Source: Saussurea involucrata (lineage: Eukaryota; Streptophyta; Magnoliopsida; Asterales; Asteraceae). Taken from it: a stretch of 64,000 nucleotides of DNA. Location: the NCBI GenBank assembly GCA_033807775.1, contig CM066313.1, positions 57,447,984 to 57,511,983 of the forward strand, read 5' to 3'. The first letter of the stretch is position 1. Each line of letters opens with the position of its first letter. Shown one piece after another: positions 9,943-21,000 of this stretch. The notes below the pieces were generated by a model. The model saw nothing but the letters and a program-made list of their open reading frames with translations. It did not search any database and was not told the origin of the DNA. A program made the translations under genes and the position numbers.

Positions 9943-10775
9943 CCTGCTACACTTGAAGCCGTTCAAGACCTTCCCACTGGTGGATACGTGGATCCGGACA
10001 CATCACACTCCACTCAGCAGCCGCTTCCACACACCACCAAATGGAAAAGAGCTCATACCCTGCACCAAACTATCGGTGATCCCACAACTCTAGTTCAAAC
10101 ACGAGGCGCATCGGCCAACTTCTGCCTCTTCTCTGGCTTCCTGAGTAAGATCGAGCCTACAACCGTTTCCGAAGCCTTAGAAGATCCGGACTGGGTCATG
10201 GCCATGCAAGAGGAACTCAATCAATTTGATGTCCTCAAAGTATGGCGACTTGTCCCACGTCTAAAGCACAAGACGGTGATTGGCACTAAATGGATCTTCG
10301 AGAACAAGAAGGACGAGGATGGCATCATCGTTCGGAACAAGGCGTGTCTAGTGGCCAAGGGATACCGTTAACAAGAATGGATCGACTATGATGAGACATA
10401 CGCTCCAGTGGCGAGAATCGAAGCAATATATATGTTCCTTGCATACGCCGCGCACAAAAACTTCACGGTCTTCGAAATGGATGTGAAAACCGCATTACTC
10501 AACGGCGAGCTTAAGGAAGAGGTGTACGTATCGCAACCGGACGTGTTCGTGGACGAGAAGAAGCCTACTCATGTCTACATTCTAGACAAGGCGCTTTACG
10601 GTTTGAAGCAAGCTCCACGGGCCTAGTATGATACGTTATCTAGATTTTTAATAAAATTGGGATTTTCACGAGGTCATATAGTGTTAGTTCAAGTGTATGT
10701 CGATGACATAATATTCGGTTCTACTAATCCACTATATTGTAAGAACTTTGCCACCTTAATGGGATTTTTTTTAAA
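9943..10775 (+). pseudogene. pol of element B2: reverse transcriptase, broken
   Basis: Copia reverse transcriptase in pieces. 9988-10371 holds ALEDPDWVMAMQEEL and TKWIFENKKDEDG; a TAA follows at 10369-10371. 10408-10626 holds EMDVKTALLNGELKEEVYV and LDKALYGLKQAPRA; a TAG follows at 10624-10626. The catalytic motif VYVDDIIFGSTN lies at about 10693-10728. Between LGFSRG and HIVLVQ, the dozen or so residues usual in the family are missing (near 10664-10676), so the fingers/palm region is shortened. Another frame break follows near 10765. Confidence 0.82.
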
Positions 10776-11675
10776 ATGAGTATGTTATGTGAGATTAATT
10801 TATTCCTCGGTCTTCAAGTTAAACAACTGTCGACCGGGATATTCATAAATCAGGCCATGTACATCCGGGATATTCTTAAGAAATTCCAGATGGAACAGTC
10901 CTCACCAATGAAAACTCTCATGGCACCCCAGTCCTCACCAATGAAAACTCCCATGGCACCCGGTACAAAGTTACACACCAATCCTAACGGAAAAGATGTG
11001 GACACTAAAACGTACCGGGGAATGATTGGTTCTTTAATGTACCTCACTGCTAGTAGACCGGACATCATGTTTTCAACATTTCTTTGCGCCCAGTTTCACT
11101 CAAAACCGAAAGAGTCTCACTTAATAGCTGTTAAACAAATTTTTCGTTATTTGAGAGGTACCACTGATCTTGGCTTGTGGTACCCAAAAGAGACAGGTTT
11201 TGAACTCTCAACATATTCTGATGCGGACCACGCGGGTAGCATGATGGATTGGAAGAGCACATCGGGTCATATGTAGTTCTTGGGCGAGAGTCTGGTGAGT
11301 TGGGCATCCAAGAAGCAGGAGTGTGTCTCAACGTCTACTGCCGAGACGGAATATGTGGCTGCCGCAAGCTGCTGTTCTCAAGTGATATGGATGTGCACGC
11401 AACTCAAGGACTGCAGTTTCACATACACCAAGGTGCCCATGTACTGCGACTCGAAGAGCGCTATTGCAATATCCAGCAATCCGGTCCATCATACAAAGAC
11501 GAAGCACATAGACGTTCGATACCATTTTATCAAGGATCACGTTGAAAGAGGTACATTCGAACTCTACTTTGTAAATACAAAACATCAGTTAGGAGATCTG
11601 TTTACAAAACCCCTGGACGAAAAACGCTTTAATTTTCTAGTGTCCAGGTTAGGTATGCTAAATCTGAAGACTTGA
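10776..11675 (+). pseudogene. pol of element B2: RT connection and RNase H, broken
   Basis: Continues with LFLGLQVKQLSTGIFINQ, TYRGMIGSLMYLTASRPDIMF and the RNase H core: SDADHAG (about 11218), the STAETEYVAAASCCSQ segment, YCDSKSAIAISSNP, and HIDVRYHFIKDH, ending LFTKPLDEKRFNFL. One in-frame TAG at 11274-11276 splits it. A 33-bp tandem duplication at 10896-10961 adds 11 residues (SSPMKTxMAP twice). The family role is removal of the RNA template during reverse transcription; this copy cannot be functional. Confidence 0.83.
10896..10961 (+). repeat. 33-bp tandem duplication in pol
   Basis: Two adjacent copies (10896-10928, 10929-10961) differing by one base, each encoding an S-S-P-M-K-T-x-M-A-P unit. 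Copies C2 and C3 have a single unit at this place (SSAMKTPMAP), so this is a local duplication in B2 that keeps the frame. Confidence 0.9.
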
Positions 11676-12260
11676 TCTGATTGTGTGCCCAATACAAGTT
11701 CCATACATCTACGAGAAAATGTCTAATCATTATCTGTTGTTCACACTCCAGATGATTGAGTATACATTTTCTCGCATCTATATTCTACTTGCATCAGTTA
11801 CATTGTTTTCTTTTCAGTATCAGGTAAGTATACTCTATTTTTTAGGGGGAGTGTCACACAAATTTTTTTAACTTCCAAAAAGTTTTTTTATGTGTGGACA
11901 TTCCAAAGTGTACTTCATATCATGTTACTTGCACAGTCAGAGGGGGAGCATATCTATATTTGTCCATCAGTTGAGGGGGAGCGTCTAATTGTTTTTCTTT
12001 TCTTTCTTTCAAAGTGTCAAAGTTTTTTGTGTGTTGACGTCTCCTAACCTATTCACATTCCCGTTCTGAGGGGGAGCAGGGAAATACCCATGCTAAGGTC
12101 GAGGGGGAGCAGGGTAATTTTTTTTAAAGAAAGAGTCAAATTGTCAAAAAATTTGGACTTTCCGAACACTGACCCGGTAAGTGCCCGGGTAACCACAAGA
12201 TACCGGTTACACTTACCGGACCCGGTAAGTTTCTGGGTAAAGCATCCTGTAAGTGTCACA
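11676..12260 (+). other. Post-pol spacer of B2 with five polypurine tracts
   Basis: Non-coding. Five AGGGGGAG tracts at about 11843, 11939, 11972, 12067 and 12101, each in a similar context to those of B1. Between the first two, CACACAAA and TTATGTGTGG form an imperfect inverted repeat. Multiple polypurine tracts are, to my knowledge, a described trait of Sireviruses; the role of the extra copies is not known. Confidence 0.6.
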
Positions 12261-12261
12261 C

Positions 12262-12268
12262 ATAAATA
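12262..12268 (+). promoter_or_regulatory. Candidate internal TATA box for the family-B aORF
   Basis: ATAAATA in CACATAAATAGCC, followed about 35 nt later by pyrimidine-rich sequence and about 130 nt later by a strong donor (CAG|GTATGT at 12400). Upstream is only the polypurine spacer. The layout is that of a plant Pol II gene: TATA, short leader exon, leader intron, ATG. Confidence 0.4.
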
Positions 12269-12399
12269 GCCATCCGGACACCTTTCATTTCACTTCATCC
12301 GGATTCCTCGAAAACCTTCAAAAACCTCTCGCGCTCTCTCTCGCGCTCGGTAAATCACGAATCACACACACATGTGCTCCATTACTCTCGATATCACAG

Positions 12400-13268
12400 G
12401 TATGTATTCCTTGTCGTATTTCGTTTGATGTGTACCCTTTGATTCGATCATTTGCATCCCTGATTTCGTCGATTTTAAGATCGATAGGGGTTTCCAAACC
12501 CCGATTTGGGTTGGTTCACATTTTGACCCATCATGGCACTCTTCGCGCCGATCGAATGTCGATTATAGCTTATCTTTGTGTATAGACAAACCTAGACCAC
12601 ATAGATCTAGTGTTGGATGGGGTTTGGTTGGATTTGAGTACCCCAGCCACCTCGTCCGGTAACTTGCGATTACACGGTAAACACCATCGCGTCCGGTAAC
12701 ACTCATGTTACCCGGACACATTCGACATACCCTGTAAGCTCTGTTGTTCGGTAACCTTGACCATCCAGTAACCCATGTCGTCCGGATACTCTTGTATCCG
12801 GTAAGTTCGATAATCCGGATTGGATCTCATCCGTTAACCATATTATTATTCGGACATTCCATTTCACCCGGTAACCATATCTCATCCTGTATCTTTGCTT
12901 TGTCCGGTATCCTAACATCATCCGATTACCATGTCTATCCGGTAAGTCTTGTGTTATCCGGATTCATTACATCCGGTAACCCTAATTTACCCGGTAAGCC
13001 CTATGTCCGGTAACCTTGTGTTATCCGGACACTTTCCTCATCCGGTAACCCTAATTTACCCGGAAAGCCCTATGTCCGGTAACCTTGTGTTATCCGGACA
13101 TTGCTTGAGTCCTGTGCCTGTGCCTTTGCCATTTTTCAAACATTTCCATTCCCAATGTCCTGCTCCCACTGCCAGTCCTCAACCAACCGCTGATTGAGCC
13201 TTTCAAACGCTAAGGTACGCATCAAAGTTGGTTTTATCCCGTCCAACATCTAACATTGTGTTTTACAG
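12400..13268 (+). other. Candidate leader intron upstream of the family-B aORF
   Basis: Donor CACAG|GTATGT at 12399/12400 and acceptor GTGTTTTACAG|GT ending at 13268, with a CTAAC branch-point match at about 13249-13253. The length is 869 nt and the ATG follows 8 nt after the acceptor. The TCCGG array at 12655-13100 lies inside it. A second donor-like AAG|GTACGC at 13215 pairs with the same acceptor; the same pair exists in B1 (6444-6500), though 54-57 nt is short for a plant intron. No transcript evidence is available here. Confidence 0.4.
12655..13100 (+). repeat. TCCGGTAA / TCCGGACA motif array
   Basis: About 18 CCGG cores in roughly 450 bp by my count, nearly all as (A/G/C)(T/C)CCGG followed by TAA(C/G), ATA or ACA, plus several one-base variants. 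Chance expectation is below two. Part of it is a true tandem repeat: the stretch from about 12972 recurs from about 13035 with one or two changes. The same motif is scattered in the leader (1788-1915) and the B1 spacer (6205-6365). Confidence 0.8.
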
Positions 13269-13276
13269 GTATACTT

Positions 13277-16156
13277 ATGGCGGATCAAGAAGATCAACAA
13301 CAGCTGAACAGTCCTCCTCCAGAGGAATTTATTGACGAAGCGGCCGATAATGCATTGGTTACCGAGGACCATGGCATTGAGATCTCACCGAACAATCACC
13401 ATCTCGATGCCGCTGAATTCTGACCCACCCACCGAGTAGTCGTTGACATCATGCTCGGCCACCCGCTTCGTCGAGCTCTCACCGCCACCACTGATGTCCC
13501 GGTGCTATACGTGTACCAAGTGTGGCGCACGGCCAGAGTTGTCACTGCCAACAACACTCAGATCATCACGACACACATCGACAATCACCCCTTCACGCTC
13601 ACGCCGGAATCACTCCGACGACTCCTATCCCTTCCGGAACCTACTGTCGGAGGCAATGCCGCCTATGCCCCCACCATCAATGACGCAACACTCTCCGCTA
13701 ACATACGCGCACTAGGATATCACCACGAGCTCAACCGCCCCTCCGCATTCAACCGAAAGTATATCGCACCGGTCTGGTATACACTGTTCACCATCTTGAA
13801 CAGATGCTTGTCCTCCAGATGGAAAGGGATCGACCAATGCACCGTCGACTTCCTACGCTTGTTTCACGCCGTGTGTTACAACCGTCATATCGACTTTGCC
13901 GCAATCATCTGGAGGGAACTCGTGCAAGCAATTAGACAAGTCGGAGGATCTAAAGAAAAGAAGTTTCTACCATTTACGCGCTTCCTTTCCCTGGCCGTCC
14001 GACAACACATGGAGGCGAATCCACTCATCCCGAGGCGTATCAATCACCCGGTATGTCCACCGACCACCCCAGCTATGCATATCCCAGAACACCTACTGGC
14101 ACACGCGGACCCCAATGTATCGAGTGTGATAGAATACAGGCGAGAGTTAGGGAATCCCATGGTCCAGCCAGAGCCCGAGGGACCTCCCTAGGGACATAGA
14201 CCTGAGGGACGCGAGGGTCCACGGACGAGAGGAGGTAGAGTCTGGGTAGTTGGGGCTCCCGGACGGGGTGTTTTGAGAGTACAAGGGAGGGAAACAGGCG
14301 CGGGCAGTGCATTGGATACGCTTGTCGGTACTACCCAAACCAGCCGACCCGGAACCAGCCAACAGCCACCCGTACGAACCACTCGAACGACTGACGAAGC
14401 CGGACCGTCGACTAGCCTACACGAGGTCCCGGTTGTTACTGCCCCTCTACTGGACGAGGATCCCGGCACTGACACAACTGAGCCGATGTCACTCTTCGCC
14501 CAGGTTGAAACTGTCGAATCCGACACTGACACCGATACAGACTTAGCCGTCCGTGCATCCTTGATTCCACCCCGTATCGGTCGTCGACCTCCGATCATTA
14601 AAGGTCTCCTTCTGACTCACCTGCACCCCCCATCCCTACTACTCAGCCTGTTACGGGAGACACAAGGAGAGAGGAGGGAGAATTAGTTGAAAATCTTGAA
14701 CAGACAAGTCGGAGAGAATGGAGATCAAAACAAAACCAAGGGCAGACGAGCATTAGGACTAGAGAGGCTCGTGAGCGACCCCTAACCAGCGTCATCCAGG
14801 TAGCCACATCTACTATCATGTCTCATCCGTTGGGACACGGTATTGAAGAAGTCACCGTGGACCTAGTGGCGCAATTGCACGACCTCCCTAGCCATTCACC
14901 CGTCTCTTAACAGACGGGTGTTTCACTTTTGCACGGGGACTTAGCACAACGTCTACCGATCTCTCAGTCGGAGAGTATTGGTATTGAAACTAGAGACCAT
15001 CATCCCCCGGTCTCGCCTTCTTTCGTTGCACGATCGAGTCTAGAGCCAATTGATAGAATACATTCTTCGGCTAGGACACATGACGAGATTCTACAAATCG
15101 GTGCTCTTCGTGACCCGATCGGAACTTCCGTAGTGTCTTTGCCATTGAGCGGAACGCAAGGATCGGAAGGAAATCCTACCATGGCCACCCCTTTGCCATC
15201 CATGAATGTAGGTGGCTCTACCTCTAAGGTATATGCCTCAACGGGTAATCTAAGTGATCCCGGAGTTAAGTCACCTGACCTTCTGTGAAGGGATTATCTG
15301 GACGGCGCCCTAAAGACTGTCCGCAAGGCTTTGGAGCAGCAATTCACCACCGAGCTTGAAAAACTCAAAAGCTTGATCAAAGGTAAAGAGAAGGTAGTCG
15401 AACCTGAAACCGCACCAACACATCCACCGGCTCTCGCTCAGCCATCTTATTCGGTGGACACACTCAAGACTATGCTTCTGGCTCAACTGCTCTAGCATAC
15501 CGACACCGATGCCTCTACCGAAGTAGACCTGATCTCAGTTCTACGATCACATGTATCTATTCCTTCGTCATCCATGACTAATAGATTGGACCAGCTTGAC
15601 TCGACTCTCAAGGACTTTCAGAAAGCTCTAAACCTTCTGTCTGAGAGACTCGCCTCACTCGAAGAAACCTGCAAGGGTCAAGCTGGCGGACTCAAGACAC
15701 GACACGATGACCAGGATGATCCTGATCACCATGAGGGGGAGAACAAAAGACAACGATTGTCTGAGTTCGCCTCAATCATCACTGAAACAACCACGGTTCA
15801 ATCGGAACCATCAACTGTGGCAACTGCAACCGAAGACGAACCTGAAGCCCAGTTGAGCTTAGCTGAGATGGTTTTCGACATGGATATCTCAGACGACGAA
15901 GTCCCAACGGTTGAAAAGCCCGAGGGAGAATCACAGGAATTGGTCACTTATTCTGCATCAGAAAGGCCTATACTTGATCTGATTAATCCAGATTCCGAGA
16001 TCGACCCCAAGACTGAAAATGCATGGTACGAAAAAGCCGCCAGTGCAATAAATCTCCAGGTAAACTTGATCTTTCCTACTGATGAAGATGACAATGTTGA
16101 TTATGACCAGTTTCTGCTATAAAATCTGTATGGTACACCTGCCCACACTACACAGG
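13277..16156 (+). pseudogene. aORF of element B2, N-terminal and middle part (split by element A)
   Basis: ATG at 13277 (MADQEDQQQLNSPPPEE), acidic N-terminus, TGA at 13421-13423, then a conserved helical domain (about 13440-14040): LYVYQVWRTARV, FTLTPESLRRLLSLPEP, IDFAAIIWRELVQAI, FLPFTRFLSLAVRQHM. TAG at 14189-14191, a frame break after 14686, a low-complexity linker with further breaks (TGA 15286-15288), a coiled coil RLDQLDSTLKDFQKALNLL (about 15583), a basic KRQRL cluster (about 15746) and an acidic MDISDDE motif (about 15880). The gypsy element A is inserted at 16157 in the linker; homology resumes at 24339. The helical domain matches that of family C (61863 on), so the aORF is homologous across families. 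Nuclear targeting is inferred from the basic cluster. Confidence 0.72.
16152..16156 (+). repeat. Target site duplication of element A, left copy
   Basis: ACAGG directly before the LTR start TGTAATAACC, repeated directly after the 3' LTR at 24339-24343. Confidence 0.95.
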
Positions 16157-16755
16157 TGTAATAACCAGGTATTTTTATTTAATTTAAAATTTGGAATTTC
16201 ATAAGTTTTGTGTTAGTATTTTATGGAGTTAGAAGTAAAGGAGTAAGTTTTAATTTTTATTTGGAAGTTTGGGGTTAAATCTTGCCATTTGAGATAAGTT
16301 TAGGGTGGGTATGGTGTTTTTGGCCAAACTAAATCCCACCACCGCCTAGTACATCATTAGAAGAATGATGTCTTCATTCTTAAGGAAAAAACCAAAAATA
16401 TCCTAGTGTAGTGTGAGTGTGGTTTCGGTGTTCAGAGAAAAAGAGAAAGAAATCGAAGGAAAAGAAGAAGAAAGAAATCAAGAGGTTTTTGCAGTGAATT
16501 AAGGACTAAGATGAAGTAATCCAGGTAACAAATTCATCCTTGAGTATGTGTTTAATTCTTTAATAGTGTTCTTGAAGTTATTAGTTAAATTCTTGGTGGC
16601 TTTTGTTAAAAATAGATGTTTTGGGAAATTTGAGTATAAGGATAGGTTATGTTTATGGTCTTAAACATATCTGCATCTTTATAGCATTATGCATAGATTA
16701 AAAGTACAAATTCTGGGTTTTAGGATGAAACAGTGAACTGTGACATTCATCGAAG

Positions 16756-16996
16756 TCGCAATAGAGGACTGCGACATTCAACGAAGTCGCAATGGTCGAT
16801 TGCGATTTGAGCTTGAAGTCGCAATGGTCGTTTGCGACTTGGATTGAAATCGCAGTAGTTGATTGCGATTTGGGTTTGAAATCGCAGTAGTTGATTGCGA
16901 TTTGGGTTTGGAATCGCAGTAGTTGATTGCGACTTAGGGTGAAGTCGCAATAGTGGGTTGCGATTTCGGGGGTGAAGTCGCAGTAAGAGGTTGCGA
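16756..16996 (+). repeat. Array of eight TCGCA-N9-TGCGA dyads in the element A LTR
   Basis: Each unit is a 5-9-5 inverted repeat; every spacer is exactly nine bases and units recur about every 30-34 bp. Three extra TGCGA half-sites follow to about 17065. The 3' LTR copy (23281-23521) has the same array with one half-site mutated (AGCAG for CGCAG near 23379). Confidence 0.92.
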
Positions 16997-17476
16997 CTTT
17001 GTACTATTCATCACGGTTGCGACTTGTACTGTTCATTGCGATTTCATGTTATTTTGGGGTGCGACTTGAGTTGAGGATTTCGTAAGTTTAGTTTTAAGAA
17101 GAAATACTTGTTATTTTTGTGATTTCAGATTCTGTGAAGGGTGGAAATACGTGACATTAAATTGGGAAAGCTTTTGTGATAAACATTTCAGGTGAGTTTT
17201 ACTTTAAAAGGTATTTTACTGGAATATCTTTTGTGATTAACAAATGTTTGATAATGTGTATGAATATGTCATACGTGAGTAATTATAATATATTGAGATA
17301 TTATAATTACGTGAGTATTATATGAAAATATAATACGTGGCCGGGCTTAGGACCGGTGTGATAAATTGGCTCGCAACCAATTGTTATTGGCCATTGGTGG
17401 AGGGATAAGGTGGTATGTGAAAGGTATGTTGTGTGAATTGTAATTGGTATTATTTTACGTGTGATGTATATGTATT

Positions 17477-17485
17477 TATATAAAA
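17477..17485 (+). promoter_or_regulatory. TATA box in element A LTR
   Basis: TATATAAAA followed by GAGTG, in the 3' third of the LTR; the 3' LTR has the same sequence near 24002. It is the best candidate for the element promoter. Confidence 0.5.
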
Positions 17486-17815
17486 GAGTGTTTTTATATA
17501 AATGAATTTTAATGATATAAAAATGTCAGGGATTTACTCACTAGACCCATAGGTCTAACCCTCATTTTCTGTTTTAAAATTTTGTATTCCAGGTGACGCA
17601 ATGAATAAGAGCAAGTGAATAGAATCTTTGATGGATGTTTTTGTACTTTAAGTTTTATTGTTATTACTATGTAATCTAAAGTGAATTAAGTTTGTGTTGA
17701 AAATTTTATATTATTCAGACTTTAGGGACCGAATGTGAATTATGAAGTACTCTGTTGTAAACATGTTATGAATTATATGATATATGTATGTTTTGGATAT
17801 GTGGGATGTTACAGA

Positions 17816-17829
17816 TGGTATCAGAGCCC
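17816..17829 (+). other. Primer-binding site of element A (tRNA-iMet)
   Basis: TGGTATCAGAGCCC two bases after the LTR end; complementary to the 3' end of initiator tRNA-Met, as is usual in plant LTR elements. Confidence 0.9.
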
Positions 17830-18074
17830 TAGTTTAAGGGATTTAGGTATTAGTATCTGTACCTAGACTTAAACTGCATATGAAGTAGGATGTCCTTATT
17901 ATTGTAGAACCTGGGGATTCTAAGTATAAGAGGTACAAGGAACATCATGTAAGGTAATTTCAGATTACACCAGGCCAGTGTAATTATGATCTTACAGGTA
18001 CATGTTTGAACTGGAATATCTTGTTATATGGGGTATGTGCTTATGTGTATATTAACTTCGTTTGAATCCACAGA
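17830..18074 (+). other. Untranslated leader of element A
   Basis: No coding sequence. It ends with GAATCCACAG one base before the ATG, which resembles an acceptor site; the leader may be spliced, but there is no other evidence. Confidence 0.4.
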
Positions 18075-21000
18075 ATGGCGAGTGGCACTAGACAAAGGAA
18101 TCAGAGAGGAGGAAGAAATTCGAGTGGAGAGAATCCACCAGTAGGAAGAGGGGGAAGAGGAGGAGATCGGGGTAGAGGCAGAACCGGAAGGGGAACTGGG
18201 GGCCGAGCTGGAGGTAGAATACAACAGCATGGTACAGAGTTTATTACCCGGGATGACTTGATGGCTGAAATGGGAAGGTTACAGGATAACATACAAGCTA
18301 TGTTTGAACAAAACCGCCACAATGAAACTGAAAGACCAATTTCGGAACACGAAGTTGAAATGCTACTTACCTCTACTGTTTTGCCGGTAATGAAAAGGTG
18401 TGACTATAAAATGTTTCTTAGTTGTAAGCCCCATACATACTCAGGAGATCGGGATCCGGTAAAAGCTATGAGATGGCTGAAAGAAATCGAGGCTATCTTC
18501 AAGACGTGTAAATGTGCTGAACAAGATAAAGTACTTTATGGAACTGCAATGCTAAAAGGAGATGCTCTGTATTGGTGGGAGGCTCATACAGAATCGAGAG
18601 GAGCGGATGTATATACTACTTTTTCATGGGAGGAATTCGTGTTAGCTTTCACAACGCACTTCTGTCCACAAGCCGCTGTCAGACAGTTAGAAGAAGAATT
18701 CATGAATCTACAACAAGGAAATCTGTCGGTTAGAGATTATACTGCACGATTTTTGGAGAAGTCTCGTTTTGCAGGATATTATGTTGCTACAGAAAAGATG
18801 AAAATGGAGAGGTTTATTTATGGGTTGAATTCCGAGGTACGAAGATTGGTGACTGCCACAGGGCCAAATACTTTTACAGCTGCGGTGGATGCTGCCGAGA
18901 ATGTGGAAAGAGATAATAAAAGAGATACTGGTGATAAGAGCTTAGGGAAAAGAAAATGGGAAGGACCACCACAGGATTCGAGGAAACCTAGATTTCAGAG
19001 GTTTGACAACCGTCCGTCATTTCGACCAACAGAAAGACCATGTCCAAGGTGTAATCGTTACCATCAGGGAAATTGCCAAGTAGAGTCACGGGTTTGTTTT
19101 AAATGTGGGAAAACTGGGCATGTTGTAAAGGATTGTCGAGTAACACGATTTTGCTTTTTGTGCAATTCTCCGGATCACCTCCAATCAGATTGTCCGCGGG
19201 GTAGAATTCAATCCGGGGGTACATCGGGGAAGCCATCCATTACTAGACCAATGGTCCCAAGAATAGAACCGCCGAGAACGAGGGGTCGTACGTTCCAAAT
19301 GACAGCTAAAGAGGCGGAAGAAACTCCGGATGTGGTCACAGGTACATTTTTCATAAACTCCACGCGTGCTAAAGTGTTATTTGATTCCGGTGCAAACTGA
19401 TCTTTTGTGTCTCCCTCCTTTGCTGCTCATATGCATTTAGAGCCTAAATTGTTAAAACATGCTTTATTAGTAGACACTGCAAATGATAACCAAGTGGCAG
19501 TTAAAGAGGTTTTTGATCGTTGTATGATAAACATAGAGGGGTGTGGAGTACCGATACAACTGTTTCCAATAGCTTTGATTGAATTTGATGTGGTAGTAGG
19601 AATGGATTGGCTAGCTGAAAATCAGGCTAACATAGTTTGTGACAAAAAAATAATCAATGTTGTTTTACCAGATAAGAGATCAGTAGTGATTTATGGAGAT
19701 CGTAAGAATCATCAGTCCAGTCTTATATCTATGATAAAAGCCCGTAAATGTGTTAATAAGGGTGGTTCTAGTTATCTAGCTTATGTGATAGATAGTAGGC
19801 CTGAAAAGATTAAGCTGGAAGATATTTCTATCGTTAGTGAATACCCAGAAGTTTTTCCTGAAGACTTGAATAGTCTTCCTCCGATAAGACAAGTAGAATT
19901 TGGTATTGACCTTGTCCCTGGAGCCGCTCCGATCGCTCGTGCGCCGTACAGATTAGCACCACCAGAAATGAAAGAAATGATGTCACAGCTTCAAGATTTA
20001 TCTGATAAGGGCTTCATCAGACCCAGCTCATCGCCATGGGGTGCACCAGTTTTATTTGTGAAGAAGAAAGACGGTTCAATGAGAATGTGTATCGATTACC
20101 GGGAGCTGAACAAGCGCACAATCAAGAACAAGTATCCACTCCCAAGAATTGATGACCTTTTTGATCAATTAGTTGGAGCTTGTTACTTCTCCAAGATTGA
20201 TCTCAGATCTGGCTACCATCAGTTGAACGTTAAGGAGGAGGATGTTTTAAAGACTGCATTTCGCACAAGATACGGCCACTACGAATTTTTGGTAATGCCT
20301 TTCGGATTGACGAACGCTCTAGCCGCTTTTATGGATTTGATGAATCGGGTATGTAAGCCTTATCTCGATAAATTTGTCATTGTGTTTATCGATGACATAC
20401 TTATTTATTCCCGATCCAAAGAGGATCATGCGCAACATCTTCGTTTGATATTGGAGTTATTAAAGAAAGAAAAGTTGTACGCTAAGTTCTCTAAATGCGA
20501 ATTCTGGTTGCGGGAAGTTCAGTTTTTGGGGCATGTAGTTTCAGAGAAGGGTATACAAGTCGATCCAGCAAAAGTGGAAGCAATTGAAAATTGGGAACCG
20601 CCAAAGACGGCAACCGAAGTACGAAGTTTTCTGGGTCTAGCTGGATACTATCGGAAGTTCATAAAAGACTTTTCTCGAATCGCGACGCCATTGACTAAGT
20701 TAACTCGGAAGAATTTAAAGTTTGAATGGAAAGCAGAACAAGATGAGGCATTCAGAATATTGAAAGAGAAACTCTGCAGCGCGCCGATATTAGCATTGCC
20801 AGAAGGTTCTGATGATTTTGTGGTCTACAGTGATGCTTCTAAGTTGGGTTTGGGATGTGTACTCATGCAACGTGGGAAGGAGATTGCTTATGCTTCCCGT
20901 CAACTGAAGGATCATGAAAGACAATATCCTACTCATGATATGGAACTAGCAGCAGTTGTTTTTGCCTTGAAGATTTGGAGACATTATCTTTATGGTTCTA

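Larger units (their letters stand above)
16157..17813 (+). repeat. Element A 5' LTR
   Basis: TGTAATAACC ... GATGTTACA. It contains eight regularly spaced TCGCA-N9-TGCGA dyads at 16756-16996, an AT-rich palindromic stretch around 17281-17312, and a TATATAAAA box at 17477-17485. No gene. Confidence 0.95.

Noticed and set aside
16747..16950. Regular repeats with near-constant spacing that look like a CRISPR array, plus a 67-codon minus-strand frame
   Set aside because: The repeats are only 5-bp half-sites in an LTR of a plant retrotransposon; no CRISPR-type direct repeat or cas gene exists. The frame is a by-product of the repeats.
17816..17829. tRNA-like sequence at TGGTATCAGAGCCC, also at 27258 and 55092
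   Set aside because: Only the 12-14 nt complementary to the 3' end of initiator tRNA is present; these are primer-binding sites and no tRNA gene is there.
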